From: Legionella spiritensis
GTDB taxonomy: Bacteria; Pseudomonadota; Gammaproteobacteria; Legionellales; Legionellaceae
Length of the DNA stretch: 64,000 bases
Direction of reading: 5' to 3'
NCBI RefSeq assembly: GCF_900186965.1
Contig: NZ_LT906457.1
Coordinates: 3,250,501 to 3,314,500, forward strand
A program made the translations under genes and the position numbers. Positions within the stretch are counted from its first letter, which is position 1; each line of letters begins with the position of its first letter. The notes under the pieces were generated by a model that was given only the letters and a program-made list of their open reading frames with translations, was not told the DNA's origin and did not search any database. This document shows positions 37,157-46,527 of this stretch, one piece after another.

Positions 37157-38498
37157 CGTGCAACGCTCCGGAGCCAGGCCGTAATGCCGCGGCAGCCGCT
37201 GGCGCCGTTTGCTGCCATTGTCCGGACGCATTGAGATATTGCATGGATTGGGCAGCCATCTGGGATGTCTGACCGGTAAAATGCTGATTAAATTTAGCCT
37301 GATAAATAAATTCCGTTGCAGAAATTTTGCTTGATTTTCCTGTATTCATCTGGTGAAGCCCCACTTCGTCCGGCAAGGCGACGGCATAATCCGCAAAAAC
37401 AATTCCGCTGTGCATTTGCTGATTACTGCTTTGCTCAAAGCGGGAAATCGCATTGCCATCCGGCCCCACCTTATGCATGCCCAATGACAGGAAACCATTT
37501 TGAATCGCTTGCCAGTTTTTGAATTCGGGATGCTCTCTGACGAACAATTTAAAAACATCGGGCGACATCAGCAAACCACCGGGCACCATAAACAATGGCG
37601 CCTTGTTAATCATCAACCGTCCGCCCTCCAGCGCTTTGGTCAACCATTGGATAAATTCCATTCCGGTTATCTGCTCCAGATCGCTCAGTGACTCCGGAGT
37701 TCCTCCCGCAAACGTGCTGACCCGGCTGTAACGCCCGGTCCGCGCGCCATAGTTTCGCGCCAGCAACTGGTTAAAATATCGCTGAATAGCGATGGCATCG
37801 GCTCTGATTAATATCGCACCCAGCGTTCCTGCTGCATAAGGATCCTCATTCAACAACGCCAGCCAGACCGTCAAAACCTGTGGGTTGGAGGCAATCCAGG
37901 CAAATCCGGCGGACGGCATTAACCAACGCGCCAGCATCAAATTCAAACGTCGCCGAAACTCAATATCACCTTCCTTCTGAAACTCATACTTATAGTGACT
38001 GCCTACTGCGACAAGACTTTCCAGCAAGGGATTCCACTGTTTTAAAAACAGGCCGCTGTTATCAAAGATATCCACACGCAAATCCATGTACAGCTTTCCT
38101 ATTCCCTGTAGCAGGGCGGCGGAAAATAAGGCGTATTGCCAAAGTTTCTGCTCTTCCGACAACTCATCCTTGCTATCTTCCCGGATAAGAAAACGACGAA
38201 ACAGACTTAACGCGGCTTCTGTACGATTCAACGCATGATCCAGCAAACCGCCGGGCTGGGAATAGTAACTGTTTGACGTTTCCGGTAAACTCTGACAGTG
38301 ATTGACCAGATTATGGACTAAAACCCGACACAGACTGTCGTAACGCGTCGTCTCCAGAGAGCACGCGTCTTCAATCCGCTGTAAAAGAACACGTCGCTTT
38401 TCATCGTCCAGCAATAATTCCGTAGCGACGATACGAGTCAACTCCTTCAATGGCTTGGCTTGAGATGACTTCCCTTTTTTCCCGTAGCGATGAAACAA
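37149..38498 (-). CDS. TraI_2 (MobH relaxase-like HD) domain protein with degraded HD motif
   Basis: A 449-residue protein whose first 320 residues look like the TraI_2/DUF1528 region of MobH-type relaxases: [21 protein letters not shown] at 77-97 is the histidine block, but the HD dyad expected in a 'LLHDIGK' block is LLQGIGK at 129-135, so the metal site should be lost. The C-terminal 120 residues end in a Gln/Ala-rich tail ([14 protein letters not shown]). It stands alone between rsmA and apaH rather than in a conjugation module. It may be a domesticated relaxase relative used for DNA or nucleotide binding. The family call is from motif memory. Confidence 0.65.
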   Translation of the reverse strand: MFHRYGKKGKSSQAKPLKELTRIVATELLLDDEKRRVLLQRIEDACSLETTRYDSLCRVLVHNLVNHCQSLPETSNSYYSQPGGLLDHALNRTEAALSLFRRFLIREDSKDELSEEQKLWQYALFSAALLQGIGKLYMDLRVDIFDNSGLFLKQWNPLLESLVAVGSHYKYEFQKEGDIEFRRRLNLMLARWLMPSAGFAWIASNPQVLTVWLALLNEDPYAAGTLGAILIRADAIAIQRYFNQLLARNYGARTGRYSRVSTFAGGTPESLSDLEQITGMEFIQWLTKALEGGRLMINKAPLFMVPGGLLMSPDVFKLFVREHPEFKNWQAIQNGFLSLGMHKVGPDGNAISRFEQSSNQQMHSGIVFADYAVALPDEVGLHQMNTGKSSKISATEFIYQAKFNQHFTGQTSQMAAQSMQYLNASGQWQQTAPAAAAALRPGSGALHGV

Positions 38499-38524
38499 TG
38501 GAACCTCCAGAATTGATACTACAT

Positions 38525-39307
38525 TTATAATTTTACACCATGGGCAAGATAGTCCGCCATACGGACATAATCTCCAACGGATATTTGTTCCGGGCGGGCG
38601 CCGGGATCAATGCCCAATTGCCGAAGTTGTTGTGCACTCAGCAGCGTTTTTAAATTATTTGCCAGAGTCTTGCGACGCATGGCAAAAGCCCTGGCTACCA
38701 GACACTCCAGCGTAGTGATCGAAACGTCGGGATAAACCGGTGTCTTATGAGGAATTAATCGCAACACGGCGGAATGAACCTTGGGTTGAGGATGAAACGC
38801 CTGCGGCGGCACATCGAACAAATGATAAGCCTCGCAGAAATATTGTATCATGATACTGAGCCGACCATAGGTTTTGCTGCCCGGATTTGCGACAATGCGT
38901 TCAACCACTTCCTTTTGTAACATGAAATGCATGTCCTGCATGAATGATACGTACCGCAGCAAATGAAACAGCAAAGGCGTTGAAATATTGTAGGGTAAAT
39001 TACCAATGAGTCGCAACCGCTCCCCCCATTGGGAAAAATCAACCGTTAACGCGTCGGCCCGCACAAGATGCAAGCGTTGTTCCGTATCCGGTAAACCGGC
39101 AAGATAGTCCTGCAAATCCGTGTCGATTTCAATGACGGTCAGAGATTTCAGGCGCTGCAACAGAGGGAGAGTCAAAGCGCCCAATCCAGGACCGATTTCA
39201 ACAAATCGATCGTCGGTTTGCGCGTTTAAAGCGGTGAGTATATTCGCTATAACAGGCTGGCTCTGTAAAAAATTCTGGCCGAAACGCTTACGTGGCTGGT
39301 GACGCAC
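38525..39307 (-). CDS. rsmA: 16S rRNA (adenine1518/1519-N6) dimethyltransferase
   Basis: RsmA (KsgA) dimethylates two adjacent adenosines at the 3' end of 16S rRNA. The 260 residues have [10 protein letters not shown] (RNA-binding start), [15 protein letters not shown] (SAM motif I), IEIDTDL and [10 protein letters not shown] (the NLPY catalytic motif), and a C-terminal domain with [14 protein letters not shown]. It is the first gene of the rsmA - TraI-like - apaH cluster, transcribed away from tatC. Confidence 0.97.
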   Translation of the reverse strand: MRHQPRKRFGQNFLQSQPVIANILTALNAQTDDRFVEIGPGLGALTLPLLQRLKSLTVIEIDTDLQDYLAGLPDTEQRLHLVRADALTVDFSQWGERLRLIGNLPYNISTPLLFHLLRYVSFMQDMHFMLQKEVVERIVANPGSKTYGRLSIMIQYFCEAYHLFDVPPQAFHPQPKVHSAVLRLIPHKTPVYPDVSITTLECLVARAFAMRRKTLANNLKTLLSAQQLRQLGIDPGARPEQISVGDYVRMADYLAHGVKL

Positions 39308-39414
39308 AGGATATTACCTCAAATAATCACACTAGGATGTTGACATGTCAACAAGCCCCTATTATAACGAATTTTCATGCCTTCCGGTTAATTAATTTTG
39401 ACCAATAGATTCCC

Positions 39415-39442
39415 CGGGCTGTCTATAGACAACCCGTTTTTT
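39415..39442 (+). terminator. Terminator-like hairpin between rsmA and tatC
   Basis: CGGG-C-TGTCTA and TAGACA-A-CCCG pair with a single C/A mismatch, followed by six T residues on the plus strand. It is positioned in the divergent region, about 80 bases before tatC, where no upstream plus-strand gene exists to be terminated. It could be a leader attenuator for tatC or stop antisense transcription. The core palindrome resembles one at 9025-9051. Confidence 0.6.
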
Positions 39443-39519
39443 CAGAGGAATACTTTTTAAATAGTGACAATCCCTGTAAGCTGATCATTTTAAAATGCCG
39501 GCACCAGCAAGGTTCGCCC

Positions 39520-40233
39520 ATGCTAAACCATCTTATCGAATTGCGAAAACGCGCATTAATGGTTATCCTGTTTTTTGCAGGCTTGTTTTTCCTGTTCTTT
39601 TTCTACGCCAATCCTTTATTTCAAATTGTCGTGACCCCCCTGATCCAGGCACTTCCCAGCGGCAACACCTTAATAGCCACTCAAATCGCCTCACCTGTCT
39701 TAACCCCTGTCAAACTGGCCGCCGATGCGGCCTTGTTAGGTGCCATGCCCTTTGCGCTCATCCAAATATGGCTGTTCGTAGCGCCCGGTTTGTACCGGGA
39801 TGAACGCCGCATCCTGACAGGCGCCATGATCATGAGCCTGCTTTTGTTTTGCGCCGGTCTGCTCTTTTGCTTTTATGTGGTGTTGCCCTTTATGTTTCAG
39901 TTTTTTGCCCGGGCCGTTCCCGCAGGTGTCAAACTCATGCCGGATATAGCCGGAGCCATGGGCTTCATAACCAATATGCTGATCTTGTTTGGATTGTGCT
40001 TTCAGGTTCCCTTGCTTTGTATGGCCGCCGTTCGCCTGCACTGGATAGAATTGAGCGTATTAAAGCAAATCAGGCCATATGTCATCGTGGGATCGTTTAC
40101 GGCAGGGATGTTACTGACCCCGCCCGACGTTTTTTCCCAGATTATGCTCGCAGTTCCCTTATGCCTGCTCTACGAGCTGGGCCTGCTTCTGGCAGCCTGG
40201 CAAAGCCGTACCCTGGCCAGGCAAGCTCCCTAG
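39520..40233 (+). CDS. tatC: Twin-arginine translocase subunit TatC
   Basis: TatC recognises twin-arginine signal peptides in the inner membrane. The 237-residue protein starts MLNHLIELRKRAL, the conserved HLxELRxR cytosolic start, and has six helices. Other conserved blocks are FWLFVAPGLY-like IWLFVAPGLYRDERR and TPPDVFSQIMLAVPLCLLYE. No tatA or tatB is adjacent, which fits the known Legionella arrangement of a separate tatC. The stop codon TAG is the first triplet of a TAGGCTCTGTGAACC motif seen elsewhere in the window. Confidence 0.96.
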   Translation: MLNHLIELRKRALMVILFFAGLFFLFFFYANPLFQIVVTPLIQALPSGNTLIATQIASPVLTPVKLAADAALLGAMPFALIQIWLFVAPGLYRDERRILTGAMIMSLLLFCAGLLFCFYVVLPFMFQFFARAVPAGVKLMPDIAGAMGFITNMLILFGLCFQVPLLCMAAVRLHWIELSVLKQIRPYVIVGSFTAGMLLTPPDVFSQIMLAVPLCLLYELGLLLAAWQSRTLARQAP

Positions 40234-40284
40234 GCTCTGTGAACCAATTTTTTCGCAAAGCGAAAATGTGGATAATTTCGTTTT

Positions 40285-40402
40285 CTGTAGCCCGTCATGA
40301 AGGCGAAGCCGAAATGCGGGATAACCGTTCACCGGGGTACTCGCCTGTTCTCCTGGAGCAATATTGAACATTAAACCCGCAATACGGCCGCAGGCCTCCT
40401 TG
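40285..40402. repeat. REP-like repeat, copy 2
   Basis: Second copy of the element at 35286-35395. The first 41 bases differ at two positions, and the 3' end (GCAATACGGCCGCAGGCCTCC) is again similar; the middle is different. It lies between tatC and the convergent membrane-protein gene at 40433. The CCCG/CGGG pair can fold. Confidence 0.8.
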
Positions 40403-40432
40403 CGGGCTACCGCTTTTTTGTAAAAACACGCC

Positions 40433-41521
40433 CTAGATATGGTGGGATAGCCAGATAACAACGTCATTCAACCAACACCACAGCAGTACCATCAAGGCTA
40501 GCGCCGTGAGAATGAAATATCTTTCACAGTAACAAGCTAATCCCCGGGTTTTAATCGGGTAGGGCTCCAGCCCCTGTAGCCAGCGATCCAGCGCCAGACA
40601 AACCGGCGGATAGAGGAGCAAAATGATTTCATTAAATATCCGTACCTCATTGAAGTTGCCGATCAGGAATAAGCCGAGAAAATAAAAAAACGCAATAAAG
40701 CGAATGGGGCGGTACTGCCCGGGGATATAATCACGGAACACAAACCAGAACAAAGGCAAACCGGCAAAACAAAACATAAACAGCAGGAGGTTTTGATCCT
40801 CCAGAAGCCATACGAGATTCGCTTCAAAATAGGTATGGCTGCCGCCACGATAGTACCACTCAACAATGGAACCGGGTGCATTTTGCAGCCAGTACAAAAT
40901 AATCAGTCGCGCAGCGACATAAGCCGTGGCCGCCGACAGCGTCGGCATTAACACCTTAATCCACTGCCGCCAGTAGAGGGCGGGAACCAGTATGACCAGA
41001 AGAATACTGCTTTCACGATTCAGGGTGGCCAGAAAAACCAGCGGAACAAAGAGAAACCAGCGTGCTTCAAGGCAAAGTAACCACCCTGCTGCGATAAAAA
41101 ATAAGGCGGCCGTGTCGTAAGGATAAAAAAATGTCGCCTGTCCGCCCGTGGTAAAACGATAATTCACCACCGTTGCCAAAGGCAGGAGTAACAAAAACAG
41201 CCAACTCAGTAATAACGCCTGTTTTTCAGAAAACGATTTCAGGAGAAGGGCACGCAAAGCCAGAAAAAACAAGGTGGTAAACAATAGCTCCAGCACGAAA
41301 AAGGTTTCATCGACGGTCAATGGCAAATATCCATGTAAAAAATGGGCGATGGCAGGCACCAGCACGCGCTGTCCATAAGGCATGCGTACCCTGAAATTCA
41401 TCAACTCCTGCAGAGTGGAATCGGTATAAACGCCGGTGAGTTTGACATGCATGTAGGCGTAGCCCACCAGTAAAACGATACTGATGAAGCGAATCTTATA
41501 GCGCAATAATTCTTTATTCAC
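40433..41521 (-). CDS. Polytopic membrane protein, possible GT-C-like
   Basis: A 362-residue inner-membrane protein with nine or ten helices, a FRVRMPYGQRVLVPAIAHFL segment at about 43-62 and an NRESSILL loop near residue 167. These are reminiscent of GT-C-fold glycosyltransferase-like proteins of bacterial envelope pathways, but no catalytic acidic pair can be identified with confidence. Start is GTG without a visible ribosome binding site, so the exact start is uncertain. It is convergent with tatC. Confidence 0.7.
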   Translation of the reverse strand: MNKELLRYKIRFISIVLLVGYAYMHVKLTGVYTDSTLQELMNFRVRMPYGQRVLVPAIAHFLHGYLPLTVDETFFVLELLFTTLFFLALRALLLKSFSEKQALLLSWLFLLLLPLATVVNYRFTTGGQATFFYPYDTAALFFIAAGWLLCLEARWFLFVPLVFLATLNRESSILLVILVPALYWRQWIKVLMPTLSAATAYVAARLIILYWLQNAPGSIVEWYYRGGSHTYFEANLVWLLEDQNLLLFMFCFAGLPLFWFVFRDYIPGQYRPIRFIAFFYFLGLFLIGNFNEVRIFNEIILLLYPPVCLALDRWLQGLEPYPIKTRGLACYCERYFILTALALMVLLWCWLNDVVIWLSHHI

Positions 41522-41609
41522 AGGAAATTATGATGATAATTCAAGATTTATTGAGGCTAACCGATACGAGTTATAAAAGGCAAGCCTTGCATAATTATTG
41601 GGGAATATG

Positions 41610-41921
41610 ATGATAAAAACAGCAAAATTCAACGTCGGTGAATTCGTCATACATCAACAGCATGGTTATCGCGCCATCATTATTGATGTTGATCCTGTTT
41701 TTCAGGCTTCCGGACATTATAATCCCCAGGCATGCAAGCGTCCTTTTGCTTCTCGCAACCCCTGGTACCGGCTGTTAGTCGACAAAAGCAGTCATATTTC
41801 TTATGTAGAGGAATGTCATTTGGCCAGGGACATGGATACGCACAACATTGAAAACCCCAATGTTTCTCAGTATCTGATTGAAAAACAAGGGAATTTTCAT
41901 AGGAACAGCAAATGCCATTAA
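41610..41921 (+). CDS. hspQ: Heat-shock protein HspQ
   Basis: HspQ (YccV) is a small hemimethylated-DNA-binding and Lon-specificity factor. The 103-residue protein has the family core: AKFNVGEFVIHQQHGYRAIIIDVDPVF, NPWYRLLVDKSSHISYVEECHL and a short tail. GGGGA lies about five bases before the ATG at 41610; an ATG one codon earlier and a TTG at 41598 are alternatives. Transcribed alone; the next gene is convergent. Confidence 0.9.
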   Translation: MIKTAKFNVGEFVIHQQHGYRAIIIDVDPVFQASGHYNPQACKRPFASRNPWYRLLVDKSSHISYVEECHLARDMDTHNIENPNVSQYLIEKQGNFHRNSKCH

Positions 41922-41938
41922 TAAACGTCGTGAGATGA

Positions 41939-42133
41939 TCAGGTGTAGCGAACCATAATAATCAAAAAAGCGACGAAAGCAATCAATATCAAGGCCAGAA
42001 TGCCCATACTGAAGAAGCTCTTGTTCAGATTAGCCCGGGTAAATAATTCCGGACGGCCTTTCACGACACGATACATATACCAGACAATCAATCCCGCTCC
42101 TATAAGCCCAAGGATCTGATAAAGCGTTTCCAT
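41939..42133 (-). CDS. Small two-helix membrane protein, 64 aa
   Basis: A 64-residue protein with two hydrophobic helices (residues about 4-22 and 42-62) separated by a basic loop (RVVKGRPELFTRANLNKSF). GGAG is eight bases before the ATG, which supports it as a real gene. It follows fre by 25 bases in the same direction and may be the last gene of the ubiD-fre operon. Function unknown; similar small proteins occur in gammaproteobacteria. Confidence 0.8.
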   Translation of the reverse strand: METLYQILGLIGAGLIVWYMYRVVKGRPELFTRANLNKSFFSMGILALILIAFVAFLIIMVRYT

Positions 42134-42158
42134 TGTTTATTCTCCAGTTAAATCAGGT

Positions 42159-42848
42159 TTATTCAAAACTGAACGCGTCGGAAAACAGGGAGCTCCGAGG
42201 CACGCCATAACGTATTAGAGCGTCACGAGTTGCGTAAACCATATCAAAAGGACCGCCAAGTACCACCTGATAATCAAGCAAACGTTCCTGGTAATCCGCG
42301 ATAACCAATGCGGCCAGAGTCTCTTTATTATGGCGCGGCAATAATGAAACATACCTGAAGCGGCTCACATGAGCCTGCCATTGCATTACTTTTTCATCCA
42401 TATACAAATCACTTTGCGACCGGGCTCCCCAGTAAAGGGCAAAATACCTGGTATCTCCGGTTGCAAGTAATTGTTCTATTATGGCCTTGACAGGTGAAAA
42501 ACCGGTACCGCCGGCAATAAAAAGAATGGGTTTGTTTCTATCTAGCTGATTAATATGGCAATCACCGTAGGGTAGGGACAGCAATACTTCCCCTTGTCGT
42601 TTGATCTCGTCGAAAAGAGGTTGATTATAGGGATTAACCGGATCATGACGAATATGCAATTCGTATTTATGGGAACCCAACGGGGCATTGGCGATGGAAT
42701 AGCTGAAATGTTCCTCACCGGAGTGAATCTTCAGATACTGACCTGCCTGATAATCCACATAAGTTTGCGGAGCAAGAATCAGTTCAATAATACTATCGGT
42801 CAATGGCATAATATGCTCTACTTGAGCCTTTGTCCGCACCACACTCAT
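42159..42848 (-). CDS. fre: NAD(P)H-flavin reductase (Fre)
   Basis: Fre reduces free flavin with NAD(P)H and belongs to the ferredoxin-NADP reductase family. In the 229 residues, GQYLKI and FSYSIANAP (flavin site) and [12 protein letters not shown] (NAD(P) pyrophosphate loop) are clear, and [14 protein letters not shown] near the end is the C-terminal signature. It overlaps the ubiD stop codon by four bases. UbiD-Fre linkage is typical of gammaproteobacteria, where Fre supplies reduced FMN for prenyl-FMN synthesis. Confidence 0.92.
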   Translation of the reverse strand: MSVVRTKAQVEHIMPLTDSIIELILAPQTYVDYQAGQYLKIHSGEEHFSYSIANAPLGSHKYELHIRHDPVNPYNQPLFDEIKRQGEVLLSLPYGDCHINQLDRNKPILFIAGGTGFSPVKAIIEQLLATGDTRYFALYWGARSQSDLYMDEKVMQWQAHVSRFRYVSLLPRHNKETLAALVIADYQERLLDYQVVLGGPFDMVYATRDALIRYGVPRSSLFSDAFSFE

Positions 42849-44314
42849 TTCGACAACCCCAGTTTATCCCAATAATCCGCTACTGTTCGCAGCACGTTTT
42901 CATCCATTTCAATCGGTTTTCCCCACTCCCGTTGTGTTTCGCCTGGCCATTTACCGGTCGCATCCATGCCCATTTTAGACCCAAGACCCGAAACCGGGGA
43001 AGCAAAATCGAGATAATCGATGGGCGTGTTTTCCACCATAACCGTATCCCTTGCAGGATCCATGCGGGTAGTCATTGCCCAGACAACATCCTGCCAGTTA
43101 CGCGCATCCACATCATCATCGCAGACAATTACAAATTTGGTATACATAAACTGGCGAAGGAAAGACCATACCGCCATCATCACACGTTTTGCATGACCCG
43201 GGTATTGCTTTTTGATGGTAACAACCGCCAAACGGTAGGAACAACCCTCCGGCGGCAGATAAAAATCCACAATCTCTGGAAATTGCTTTTGTAACAGGGG
43301 GATAAACACTTCATTGAGCGCGACACCTAAAATAGCAGGCTCATCAGGTGGACGGCCGGTATAGGTGCTGTGATAAACAGGATTAGGCCGGTGGGTCAGA
43401 CGCTCTACGGTCAATACGGGAAAAGACTGCACTTCATTGTAATAGCCCGTATGATCACCAAAAGGGCCTTCGGGCGCTTCCACGCCGGGCTCCAGATAAC
43501 CTTCCAGAATAATTTCGGCGCTGGCCGGCACATGAAGATCACTGCCCAGACATTGAGTTAATTGCGTACGCTGGCCGCGTAAAAGACCAGCGAACGCGTA
43601 TTCGGATAAACTGTCGGGAACGGGTGTAACCGCCGCCAGAATGGTTGCCGGATCAGCGCCCAAAGTCACCGCCACCGGAAAGCGCTCACCGGGAAAAGCC
43701 TGTTGCCAGGCCTGGAAATCCAAAGCACCGCCACGGTGAGACAACCAGCGCATGATCAATTTGTTTTTACCAATCACCTGCTGACGATAAATACCCATAT
43801 TTTCACGGGCCTGTTCCGGCCCCCGGGTCGTGACCAACCCCCAGGTAATCAGCGGTGCCGCATCCCCTGGCCAGCAGGTCTGGATGGGCAGGCAACCCAG
43901 ATCCACTTCATCATATTCCCTGACAATAGTCTGGCAGGGGGCGTTACCGACGTATCTGGGCGCCATATTTAACGCCTGTTTCAATAAGGGCAGCTTATTA
44001 AACGCGTCTTTAAATCCCCTGGGCGGTTCCGGCTCTTTCAAGGCGGCCAGTAATTTACCCACTTCCCGCAGAGCGGTAACGCTGTCTTCTCCCATGCCCA
44101 TGGCAACCCGCTCCACAGTGCCGAATAAATTGGTCAATACCGGCATGGACGCATCTTTGGGGTGGGTAAACAGCAAGGCCGGCCCTCCGGCACGTAAAAC
44201 CCTGTCGCTCACCACCGTCATCTCGAGACAAGGTGAGACGGGGTAGTCAATACGTTGTAACAAGCCTTGTGATTCCAGCTGCGTCATAAAATCACGCAAA
44301 TCCGCATATTTCAT
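42845..44314 (-). CDS. ubiD: 4-hydroxy-3-polyprenylbenzoate decarboxylase
   Basis: UbiD decarboxylates the ubiquinone precursor using prenylated FMN. The 489-residue enzyme matches the family length and motifs: [27 protein letters not shown] (prenyl-FMN binding), ILEGYLEPG and [12 protein letters not shown] (catalytic E-D region), and [16 protein letters not shown]. UbiX, which makes the cofactor, is not in the window. Operon with fre (four-base overlap). Confidence 0.96.
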   Translation of the reverse strand: MKYADLRDFMTQLESQGLLQRIDYPVSPCLEMTVVSDRVLRAGGPALLFTHPKDASMPVLTNLFGTVERVAMGMGEDSVTALREVGKLLAALKEPEPPRGFKDAFNKLPLLKQALNMAPRYVGNAPCQTIVREYDEVDLGCLPIQTCWPGDAAPLITWGLVTTRGPEQARENMGIYRQQVIGKNKLIMRWLSHRGGALDFQAWQQAFPGERFPVAVTLGADPATILAAVTPVPDSLSEYAFAGLLRGQRTQLTQCLGSDLHVPASAEIILEGYLEPGVEAPEGPFGDHTGYYNEVQSFPVLTVERLTHRPNPVYHSTYTGRPPDEPAILGVALNEVFIPLLQKQFPEIVDFYLPPEGCSYRLAVVTIKKQYPGHAKRVMMAVWSFLRQFMYTKFVIVCDDDVDARNWQDVVWAMTTRMDPARDTVMVENTPIDYLDFASPVSGLGSKMGMDATGKWPGETQREWGKPIEMDENVLRTVADYWDKLGLSK

Positions 44315-44450
44315 GCTTACCCATGCCGATATTGATGTGGGAGAATTATGGCATAACCCGCCGGACAGGGATACCTAAACCGCTTATCTCCTTTCCGGTC
44401 AATCCCAGGTTGTAGAGTTCGATTGTAACACACGGATTTGGGTGTGTTGC

Positions 44451-45368
44451 CTACTCATAAGTGGAATAAGACCAGGGATCGTCATAGCAGGTCACTATCT
44501 GGGAGGGATTAAATGGCGTGGCCTGCGTCAAAGTCCTGCCATACGCATGATTTTCAATCAAATTCTTGTTGCTTGTTCGAGCCAGTTCCTTGAACGTTAC
44601 CGTCTGACAATCAACATGGCCTGCCTGTTGCAAAAAACGCGTCACAAATTCCGGATAATGAATTAGCAATTCGTCTGCTGTTTTATCAAACGGGTTATCA
44701 GGACCGGCGAATTTATCATAAAAAGAGAGGTACGTCTCGACAAACTCTACGAGCAGACCGCTGGCTTCCTCCGCTTGCCCGGGTTGCTCACGCAATGTTC
44801 TCAGCAAGGTCAGATAATCAAGATACAGATTTTCAAACGCTTGTATGGCTTCCTCATTATGTTCGTCGATAGCGACATAAAATGGATTTTTTATGTCGGT
44901 GTCACCGATGGTAATACTTTTGACGCTACAGAACAAAACAGCCAGCGCGACATGCTCTGCTTCGCGTTCCATTCTGCCCGGAAGATTATAGTGATGATAC
45001 GTATAGGTTTTATGCACATCAATCACGTACTGACGAAACAGGACAGGATCCAGAGTAATATAGTTTTTATTACCCCAATCTTTCGCGACTTGTTTATTCG
45101 TTGTCAGGGATACCATGTGGGCATCATCGGTAATATTGGTCGTTTTATGCAAGCGGATGTCTTCCATCGTCACCCGTTCTGGCAACCTGTGGCCAAAAAG
45201 CCCCAGACATATGGTTGGCAAGGCAAACATAGTAGTTGAGATATCACCAAATCCCCTATACAGTTCGGGGATATCGCAAGAAGAATTCATCATGCCGATG
45301 AATTTTACGCCATGAATAGTTTCAGAGCTTTGGTTTGGCGAGAAAAAACAGGTTTTATATTTGGACAT
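44451..45368 (-). CDS. ADP-ribosyltransferase-like protein, effector candidate (305 aa)
   Basis: Not a known named gene. The N-terminal half shows the R-S-E pattern of arginine-type ADP-ribosyltransferases in order: R39 in ELYRGF, S88 in HMVSLTTNKQVAKDWG (the STT-like strand followed by a helix with A and W/F), then YITLDP, and E134/E136/E138 in GRMEREAEHVAL, an E-x-E. The C-terminal half is helical with no known fold. There is no signal peptide, so a toxin delivered by a secretion system is more likely than an exported enzyme. The C-terminus has no glutamate block. The ATG at 45368 is preferred over a GTG two codons upstream. Confidence 0.62.
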   Translation of the reverse strand: MSKYKTCFFSPNQSSETIHGVKFIGMMNSSCDIPELYRGFGDISTTMFALPTICLGLFGHRLPERVTMEDIRLHKTTNITDDAHMVSLTTNKQVAKDWGNKNYITLDPVLFRQYVIDVHKTYTYHHYNLPGRMEREAEHVALAVLFCSVKSITIGDTDIKNPFYVAIDEHNEEAIQAFENLYLDYLTLLRTLREQPGQAEEASGLLVEFVETYLSFYDKFAGPDNPFDKTADELLIHYPEFVTRFLQQAGHVDCQTVTFKELARTSNKNLIENHAYGRTLTQATPFNPSQIVTCYDDPWSYSTYE

Positions 45369-45500
45369 GATCACCAGGATTATTGCTGTTAGCGCAAAAA
45401 CTTTTATTAAAGAGCATATTTTACACAGCTAATGGCCCAGTGTAAATCCCGGGCAGTCACTCATAAAGCTCCGTTTACCAGGCAATGCAGGATTACCAAC

Positions 45501-46406
45501 GTGAAAATACATTCTATGTGCCTATTGTTCCTACTTCCTGTTAGTCTGTTATGGACCTGCCCCGCTTTTTCCAAATCAGACACGGCCGGCTCATCCCAAC
45601 CGCAATCGCCCGATACTCAGGAAAAAACCATACTCGAAAAACAAATCCGGCAAGAGAAAAAGGCCGCAAGCAGCCCGAACATCATCAGCTTGCATCGACC
45701 AAACTACGTGCTGCCCTATTACTATACTGCAAGCCCTTATCAAGCCATTTATCTGAATTCGACACCCAATAATCAATTGATCAACAAGGAGGAATTCAAG
45801 GCGCAGCTCAGTTTAAAAATCCCAATCCTTCGTAACCTGATCAAAAAGAAACCCCTGTCTTTGAATTTTGCCTATACCCAGCTCATGTACTGGCAATTCT
45901 ACGCCAAATCACAGTATTTTCGGGAAACCAATTATGAGCCGGAGCTCTATCTCGAACATGACATAAATTCCCGCCTTCAAACCCGGTTTGGCGTTGATCA
46001 TCAATCCAACGGCCGCGGGGGCGAACTGGAACGCAGCTGGAACCGTCTTGTTGTGCAATTAAATTTGTCCGGCAACCGCTGGCTTGTGGGCTTACGCGGT
46101 TGGGCATTAATCGGTACGGCGGATTCGAGCAAATTACACAATCCCGATATTGCACATTATCTTGGCTATGAAAACCTGCTGTTTGCTCATGAACTGCCGT
46201 TTCAATCCAAACTAAGTGTTGAAATACAAAATATCGAAAGCGGTTTGAAGCGCGGTTTTGTTCAAGCCACCCTTTCTTTTCCCATACTGGACACCTTGTC
46301 CATTTACGGTCAGTTTTTTAGCGGTTATGGACAAAGCCTCATTGAATACAACCACCGCACGACCAGTGCGGGCATCGGCATAGTGCTAAACGACTGGATC
46401 AGCTGA
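45501..46406 (+). CDS. pldA: Outer-membrane phospholipase A (OMPLA)
   Basis: PldA is a calcium-dependent outer-membrane phospholipase of twelve strands. The signal peptide LLFLLPVSLLWTCPAFS starts after a GTG at 45501, which has AGGA eight bases before it; the longer frame upstream lacks signal-peptide character. Catalytic residues are in GVDHQSNGRGG: H167 and S169 by this start, followed by ERSWNR. Substrate-binding aromatic YTQLMYWQ and FRETNYEPELYL are also typical. The C-terminal aromatic end is IGIVLNDWIS. Confidence 0.92.
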   Translation: MKIHSMCLLFLLPVSLLWTCPAFSKSDTAGSSQPQSPDTQEKTILEKQIRQEKKAASSPNIISLHRPNYVLPYYYTASPYQAIYLNSTPNNQLINKEEFKAQLSLKIPILRNLIKKKPLSLNFAYTQLMYWQFYAKSQYFRETNYEPELYLEHDINSRLQTRFGVDHQSNGRGGELERSWNRLVVQLNLSGNRWLVGLRGWALIGTADSSKLHNPDIAHYLGYENLLFAHELPFQSKLSVEIQNIESGLKRGFVQATLSFPILDTLSIYGQFFSGYGQSLIEYNHRTTSAGIGIVLNDWIS

Positions 46407-46527
46407 CAGGCACCTAAAGGTTTGCCAGCATAACGCTCAAACTTATTTCCCGTGAGTGTTGGGCCAGGGGGCCCAACCTACAGGTTTGGAAGCGAAAAAG
46501 GGCGCAGATCCCAGGCTTGTTGACAGA

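Noticed and set aside
46458-46477. GTTGGGCC/GGCCCAAC palindrome after pldA as a terminator
   Set aside because: Strong stem but no following T-run on either strand; may be a REP-type unit but only one copy is seen here.
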